Source of the DNA: Lujinxingia vulgaris
GTDB lineage: Bacteria > Myxococcota_A > Bradymonadia > Bradymonadales > Bradymonadaceae
Direction: 5' to 3'
Length of the DNA: 64,000 nt
Assembly (NCBI RefSeq): GCF_007997015.1
Contig: NZ_VOSM01000007.1
Coordinates: 124,001 to 188,000 of the forward strand
Positions 59,928 to 64,000 of this stretch are shown in pieces. Within the stretch, counting starts at the first letter, position 1; each line of letters begins with the position of its first letter. The notes under the pieces are model-generated. The model was not told the origin of the DNA and ran no database searches. It saw only the letters and a list, made by a program, of their open reading frames with translations. The translations under genes were made by a program, and so were the position numbers.

Positions 59928-62318
59928 ATGTTGAATCGGGCCAGAGTGAACTGGGTGATGTGGGCGTGTGCGTTGATGCTGGGCGCGAGCGCCTGCGCTG
60001 GCGAGGGTGAGAGCGAGCTTGCGAGCGAGCGCGGGGCACTGGGAGAGGGCGCGAGCCTGCCTTCTGGCGAGCGCGATCTGGTCGATGGCGACCACGCCGA
60101 TCATCTTCATCACAACTCGGTGGTGCTGGCCTCGCCAGAGGCTGTCGCGGAGGTCTTTGACGAGGCCACCAACCTGGCGCGCCTGGAGTATCCGGACGCG
60201 TTTCAGCAGGTCGGCTGGATGATGGACGCCGAGAGCCTCGCCGGCATGGAGTATCGCGTGGAGCGCGCCGACGGCAGCTTCTCCAAATGGGAGCCGGTGG
60301 AGGTGTACTGGAATGAGGGGCGGATGTTTAACGCCCGGGTGCGCCTCAACGCGCCGACGCAGGTGATGGAGCTGCGCGGTTTTGAGGGCATCACCTTTGC
60401 CGAGATCGAGTTTTTTGAGGAGGTCGTCGCCCCCGAGCAGATTCAGCGCCGGGAGCGTCCGCTTCCGCCCGAGGCCGGCGACGGCGGTCCGATCGGCACG
60501 CGCCGGCAGGCCTCGGTGGCGCCGCGCAGCCTGGTGATTCCGCGCTCGGAGTGGGGCGCGATCAACCCGGGTAAGATCTGCGGCAGCGTGGTGGCACCTT
60601 ATCGCGCGAGCATCCACCACACCTATTCGCCATCCAGCGATGGAGGGGACGCCGCCGCGCGTATGCGTCAGATGCAGGACTACCACATCAACACCCGCGG
60701 CTGGTGCGATATCGGCTACCACTTCATCGTCAGCCAGGCGGGTAATATCTACCAGGGGCGCTCGCGCTCCGACCGCCCCGGCGCGCACGTGGGCAACCAG
60801 AACTCGGGTAATGTGGGCATCAGCTTTATTGCCGACTTCACCACCCAGACCCCCAGCCAGACCCAGCTCAACGCCGGCGCGCGCATGCTCAAGTGGGTGC
60901 ATGAGACCCACGGGGTCTCGATGACGCGCACCGCGGTGAAGGGCCACCGCGAGTGGCCGGGGCAGAGCACGAGCTGCCCGGGCGGCAACATGATCAGCAG
61001 CCTGGACACGTTGCTGCAGAAGACCCGGGACCTGATCAACCCGCCGGCGCCTCAGACCTATGAGGTGGAGTTGGATGTGACGCTCAAAGGCGGTGAGTCC
61101 TTTGTGAATCAGGGCTCCAGCGAGGGTGTGGCCGATGCGCTGCCGGGGGCGGAAGTCAGCGCCGAGATCGTTTTGAAAAACGCCTCGTCGTCGGTGATCC
61201 GCGGGGTGCGTCTGGGCTATGCGTTTGATGAGCTGGGGCTGACTCCGCTGAGCTACACCATTGAGTCGGACCACCCCGCGCTCGATCAGAGCAGCTGGAG
61301 CACCAATGACGCGATGGAGGTCGAGAGCAACCCGGAGCCCGCGCAGATGGGGCGTTCCGGGGAGCTTGTGATGAACGCCTTCTCGGCGGGTGAGTCCAAG
61401 CGGGTGGTGGTGACGCTGCGGGCTGACGCCTACAGCTTCGCGATGGCGCCTTTCGGGGGCGTGCGCGCGTTTGTGACGCATATTGACGACGTGTATGCCC
61501 AGAGCGCGTTCGGATCGGCGCCGACGGTCAACCGCACCGGCACCACGCTTCGCGATCACGCCGGGCTGGATATCTTTGCGAGCGACGCCTGGTTCTTTGA
61601 AGGGCCCGAAGGGCCCGATGTGGAGGGCTGGACGGCTGAGGGCACTGACGCCTTTGATGATTTCCGCCTCAACACCTCCCACGGTCTGCTTGCGCTTCAT
61701 CTGGTCGGCGAGGGCGCCACGGTGTCTTCGCCGCAATGGACGTCGATCGACGCGGACGCGTTCCCGGAGCTGGTGCTGCGGGCGCGCTCGCATGATGGCG
61801 AGCACATCAAAGCGGTGTACTGGGCGCGCGATGGCGAGGAGTTCAGCGAGGAGCGCAGCGTGCGCTTTGAGGCTGCCGGTGACAGCGAGTACCACGACCT
61901 GATCGTGAATCTGAGCGAGCACCCGCAGTGGTCGGGTCAGGTCAAGGCGTTGCGCATCGCGCCGCTGGCCCAGGGCGCGCCGAGCGAAGAGGAGAGCGGC
62001 TGGTACGACATGGATCACATCTATTTTCAGAATCGCGCCGAGGGCACGACGACGACTGAGTTTGGTCCGGTGATCGACCAGGCGGCGGTGGCGCTTCTGG
62101 CGGATGACGAGGAGCAGCCCGGTGTGGGCGGGCCCGATCGCGACAGCGATCAGGGCGGCCGCACCCCGGGGCTTGGTGCCAATGATGGGGAGCAGCCGGG
62201 CGTGCGCACCGCCTCGGGTTGCGCGACCACCGGGCAGCAGGGCGGTGGAGCGCCGGCAGCGGCGCTCGTGATGCTGCTGGGGTGGATGCTCACCAGGCGC
62301 CGCCGTCGTGCGGCCTGA
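59928..62318 (+). CDS. N-acetylmuramoyl-L-alanine amidase / PGRP-like lipoprotein with C-terminal tail anchor
   Basis: 796 residues. N-terminal signal ending in a lipobox-like ASAC. An amidase_2/PGRP domain covers about 205-390: RSEWGAINPG, the zinc ligands SIHHTYSP, GWCDIGYHFIV, and GHREWPGQSTSCPG. Two beta-rich regions follow (about 400-560 and about 590-730), the latter like a carbohydrate-binding sandwich. The last 35 residues are a Gly-rich linker, SGCATTG, a hydrophobic segment (AALVMLLGWML) and RRRRR, resembling a MYXO-CTERM sorting tail. It probably cleaves peptidoglycan of self or prey. GAGG before ATG 59928 decides the start; 59916 is a close alternative. Confidence 0.87.
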   Translation: MLNRARVNWVMWACALMLGASACAGEGESELASERGALGEGASLPSGERDLVDGDHADHLHHNSVVLASPEAVAEVFDEATNLARLEYPDAFQQVGWMMDAESLAGMEYRVERADGSFSKWEPVEVYWNEGRMFNARVRLNAPTQVMELRGFEGITFAEIEFFEEVVAPEQIQRRERPLPPEAGDGGPIGTRRQASVAPRSLVIPRSEWGAINPGKICGSVVAPYRASIHHTYSPSSDGGDAAARMRQMQDYHINTRGWCDIGYHFIVSQAGNIYQGRSRSDRPGAHVGNQNSGNVGISFIADFTTQTPSQTQLNAGARMLKWVHETHGVSMTRTAVKGHREWPGQSTSCPGGNMISSLDTLLQKTRDLINPPAPQTYEVELDVTLKGGESFVNQGSSEGVADALPGAEVSAEIVLKNASSSVIRGVRLGYAFDELGLTPLSYTIESDHPALDQSSWSTNDAMEVESNPEPAQMGRSGELVMNAFSAGESKRVVVTLRADAYSFAMAPFGGVRAFVTHIDDVYAQSAFGSAPTVNRTGTTLRDHAGLDIFASDAWFFEGPEGPDVEGWTAEGTDAFDDFRLNTSHGLLALHLVGEGATVSSPQWTSIDADAFPELVLRARSHDGEHIKAVYWARDGEEFSEERSVRFEAAGDSEYHDLIVNLSEHPQWSGQVKALRIAPLAQGAPSEEESGWYDMDHIYFQNRAEGTTTTEFGPVIDQAAVALLADDEEQPGVGGPDRDSDQGGRTPGLGANDGEQPGVRTASGCATTGQQGGGAPAAALVMLLGWMLTRRRRRAA

Positions 62319-62390
62319 GTGAGTGAGGCGACCTCCCCGCCATACTGCCAGTTTTTGGGCGTGCTAAGCCCCTGAAAACGTTGCGGAAAT

Positions 62391-62427
62391 AAAAACCGCC
62401 CCCTCGCGAAGCGAGGGGGCGGTTTTT
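62391..62427. terminator. Bidirectional terminator
   Basis: A 17-bp perfect stem (AAAAACCGCCCCCTCGC with GCGAGGGGGCGGTTTTT), loop GAA. Between the amidase and dnaB stops. Confidence 0.97.
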
Positions 62428-62478
62428 GGTTGCTCAGCCCGAAGTGCGACGCCTGAGTGGCGCGCGATGCGTCGGGAA

Positions 62479-63849
62479 TTATTCGGCCACGGCCATCGAG
62501 GCGACCCGCGCGGCGTCTTCCGGCGCCAGGTTCTCGAAGCGGGTATAAGGCCCGAAGAAGCGCATATGCACCGTGCCGATCGAGCCGTTACGGTGCTTGC
62601 CGATGATGAACTCCGCCAGCCCCTTGGCTTCGCTCTCCGGGTGGTAGACCTCATCGCGGTAGATAAACCCGATGAGGTCGGCGTCCTGCTCGATGGCCCC
62701 GGATTCACGAAGGTCGCTCATCATGGGACGCTTGTCGGCGCGCTGCTCGACGCCACGGTTGAGCTGGGCGAGCGCGATGATGGGGACGTTGAGTTCCTTG
62801 GCCACGCCTTTGAGGCCGCGCGAGATCTCACTGATCTCCTGCTCACGCGAGGCCGACTTGCTGCGCTGCGATCCCGTCATCAGCTGGAGGTAGTCGACGA
62901 AGATCATGCCGATGTCGTGCTCGGCTTTCAGGCGGCGACACTTGGAGCGGAACTCCATGATGGAGAGGCCCGGGGTGTCATCGAGAAAGATCTTGGACTC
63001 GGAGAGGGTGCCGGCGGCTTTGATCAGGCGCGCCCACTCCTGCTCGGTCATCGAGCCGCGGCGCAGGTTGGACTGGTTGATGCGCGCCTCGCTGCAGAGC
63101 ATACGAATGGCGAGCTGCTCGTTGCTCATCTCCAGGCTGAAGAAGACCGCGGGGACCTTGCGCATGATCGCGGCATGCGCGGTCATGTTCAGCGTAAAGC
63201 TGGTCTTACCCATGGCCGGGCGGGCGGCGACGATGATGAGGTCGGAGGGCTGCCAGCCGGCGGTGATCTCATCGAGGTCGATAAAGCCGCTGGGCACGCC
63301 GGTGATCGTCTCGCTCTTCTGGTAGAGCTTCTCGATCTGGTCAAACGCGCTTTTGACGACCTCGCGCATCGAGGTGTAGCCGCGTTTCTGGCCGCTCTGG
63401 GTAATGGAGAAGAGGCGCTGCTCGGCCTCATCCATAAAGCTCTCGACGTCATTGACGTCATTATAACACTCGCCGACGAGCTCATCGGCGGTGGCGATGA
63501 ACTGGCGCAGGGCCGACTTACGCCGCACGATCGCCGAGTACTGGCCGACGTTGGCCGCCGAAGGGACTTCGCCGGAGAGGCGCGTGAGGTAGGTGGCGCC
63601 GCCGGCGGCCTCCAGGTTGTCTTCTGCGCTTAAGAAGTCGGCCAGGGTGAGCACGTCGACCGGCTCAGAGCGGCCGTGCAGCGCGCTCATCGCTCGGAAG
63701 ATGTGTCGGTGGGCCTCCCGGTAGAAGTCCTCCGGCTTTAGGGTGCCGGAGAGCTCGTCGAGGACGCGATTGTCGAGAAGAATCGCACCGAGCACGCTGC
63801 GCTCGGCGTCCTCGTTATGGGGAGGCACCCTTAAGGGCGCCTGGCTCAT
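62479..63849 (-). CDS. dnaB: Replicative DNA helicase DnaB
   Basis: 456 residues, standard DnaB. N-terminal domain (about 10-110, ERSVLGAILLDN), then the RecA-type helicase core with Walker A ARPAMGKTS (about 208-216), GVPSGFIDLDEIT, Walker B IGMIFVDYLQLM, and the DnaB motif ALAQLNRGVEQR. It unwinds DNA at the fork as a hexamer. The start codon overlaps the stop of the upstream partial gene in ATGA. No plasmid or phage context. Confidence 0.97.
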   Translation of the reverse strand: MSQAPLRVPPHNEDAERSVLGAILLDNRVLDELSGTLKPEDFYREAHRHIFRAMSALHGRSEPVDVLTLADFLSAEDNLEAAGGATYLTRLSGEVPSAANVGQYSAIVRRKSALRQFIATADELVGECYNDVNDVESFMDEAEQRLFSITQSGQKRGYTSMREVVKSAFDQIEKLYQKSETITGVPSGFIDLDEITAGWQPSDLIIVAARPAMGKTSFTLNMTAHAAIMRKVPAVFFSLEMSNEQLAIRMLCSEARINQSNLRRGSMTEQEWARLIKAAGTLSESKIFLDDTPGLSIMEFRSKCRRLKAEHDIGMIFVDYLQLMTGSQRSKSASREQEISEISRGLKGVAKELNVPIIALAQLNRGVEQRADKRPMMSDLRESGAIEQDADLIGFIYRDEVYHPESEAKGLAEFIIGKHRNGSIGTVHMRFFGPYTRFENLAPEDAARVASMAVAE

Positions 63850-64000
63850 CCTTCAGTGCTCACGTAGTCGTTGCGGATCAGGTGCAGAAGCCCCTGCATC
63901 GTCTCCAGATCACCGTGGCTGCTCTTGTTGAGCACCATGGAGACCGAGCCGTTGTTGAGCACCAGCTGGAAGGTGTCGAGCTGCTCGGGGCTGAGCTGGC
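63846..64000 (-). CDS. Unknown protein, C-terminal part (runs off the edge)
   Basis: The last 50 residues of a minus-strand gene enter from the right edge. They start QLSPEQLDTFQLVLNNGS and end RNDYVSTEG. Stop overlaps the dnaB ATG (ATGA), so it is co-translated with dnaB. No family recognised from this fragment. Confidence 0.6.
   Translation of the reverse strand, partial: QLSPEQLDTFQLVLNNGSVSMVLNKSSHGDLETMQGLLHLIRNDYVSTEG

Overview
The window reads as chromosomal DNA of a GC-rich (roughly 65 percent by eye) predatory or social deltaproteobacterium-type organism, most likely a bradymonad or a close relative within Myxococcota. This rests on the combination of a CarD/CdnL-type regulator, two Hanks-type Ser/Thr kinases (one fused to an AAA ATPase and repeats), myxobacteria-like outer-membrane barrels, cysteine-rich and Asp-Pro-rich lipoproteins, and a C-terminal tail resembling MYXO-CTERM. 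The placement is inferred from gene content only.

Layout. 1-10.6 kb: an outer-membrane barrel, truA, a parvulin-like lipoprotein, a small Rho_N/SAP-like protein, a CarD-family regulator, a Cys-rich lipoprotein, a fused MFS/spermidine-synthase-like protein, a lipoprotein and a universal stress protein. 10.7-13.3 kb: a fadR-like/etfB/etfA operon behind a TTGACA promoter and a FadR-type operator. 13.3-18.7 kb: two minus-strand groups, VWA lipoprotein plus TlpA-like thioredoxin, then panB-panC-lipoprotein. 18.8-21.6 kb: LolA-like protein, HEAT-type protein and a metzincin lipoprotein. 22.2-31.2 kb: a kinase/TPR pair followed by a tightly coupled operon of three propeller-like lipoproteins and a barrel. 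31.4-41.5 kb: lysine 2,3-aminomutase, barrels, nadC coupled to a biotin ligase/ferredoxin-reductase fusion, a DnaJ-like chaperone and an S41 protease lipoprotein. 41.6-48.9 kb: a beta-helix lipoprotein, a flavoprotein lacking its redox cysteines and a 1195-residue kinase. 48.9-49.8 kb: the largest non-coding stretch. 49.8-53.0 kb: a nucleoside salvage operon (nupC, pnp, cdd). 53.2-64 kb: NifU-like protein, metH, an Ig-domain lipoprotein, an amidase lipoprotein and dnaB.

The most unusual feature is at 49340-49759: ten units with an exact 42-bp period, each carrying an 11-bp quasi-palindrome (TCAGCACCTGA or its reverse complement). Forty-two bp is four helical turns, so all sites face one side of the DNA. 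Some units are inverted without loss of phase. Next to it, at 49076-49228, lies a MITE-like element with 16-bp terminal inverted repeats and 11-bp flanking direct repeats. Other points worth following are the biotin ligase/FNR fusion, the cysteine-less LPD-like flavoprotein, the duplicated propeller lipoprotein operon and the alternative hairpins between nupC and pnp.

About fourteen predicted lipoproteins occur in 64 kb, so much of the window appears to serve the cell envelope. The rest is housekeeping: cofactor synthesis (pan, nad, birA), methionine synthesis, fatty-acid electron transfer, nucleoside salvage and replication.
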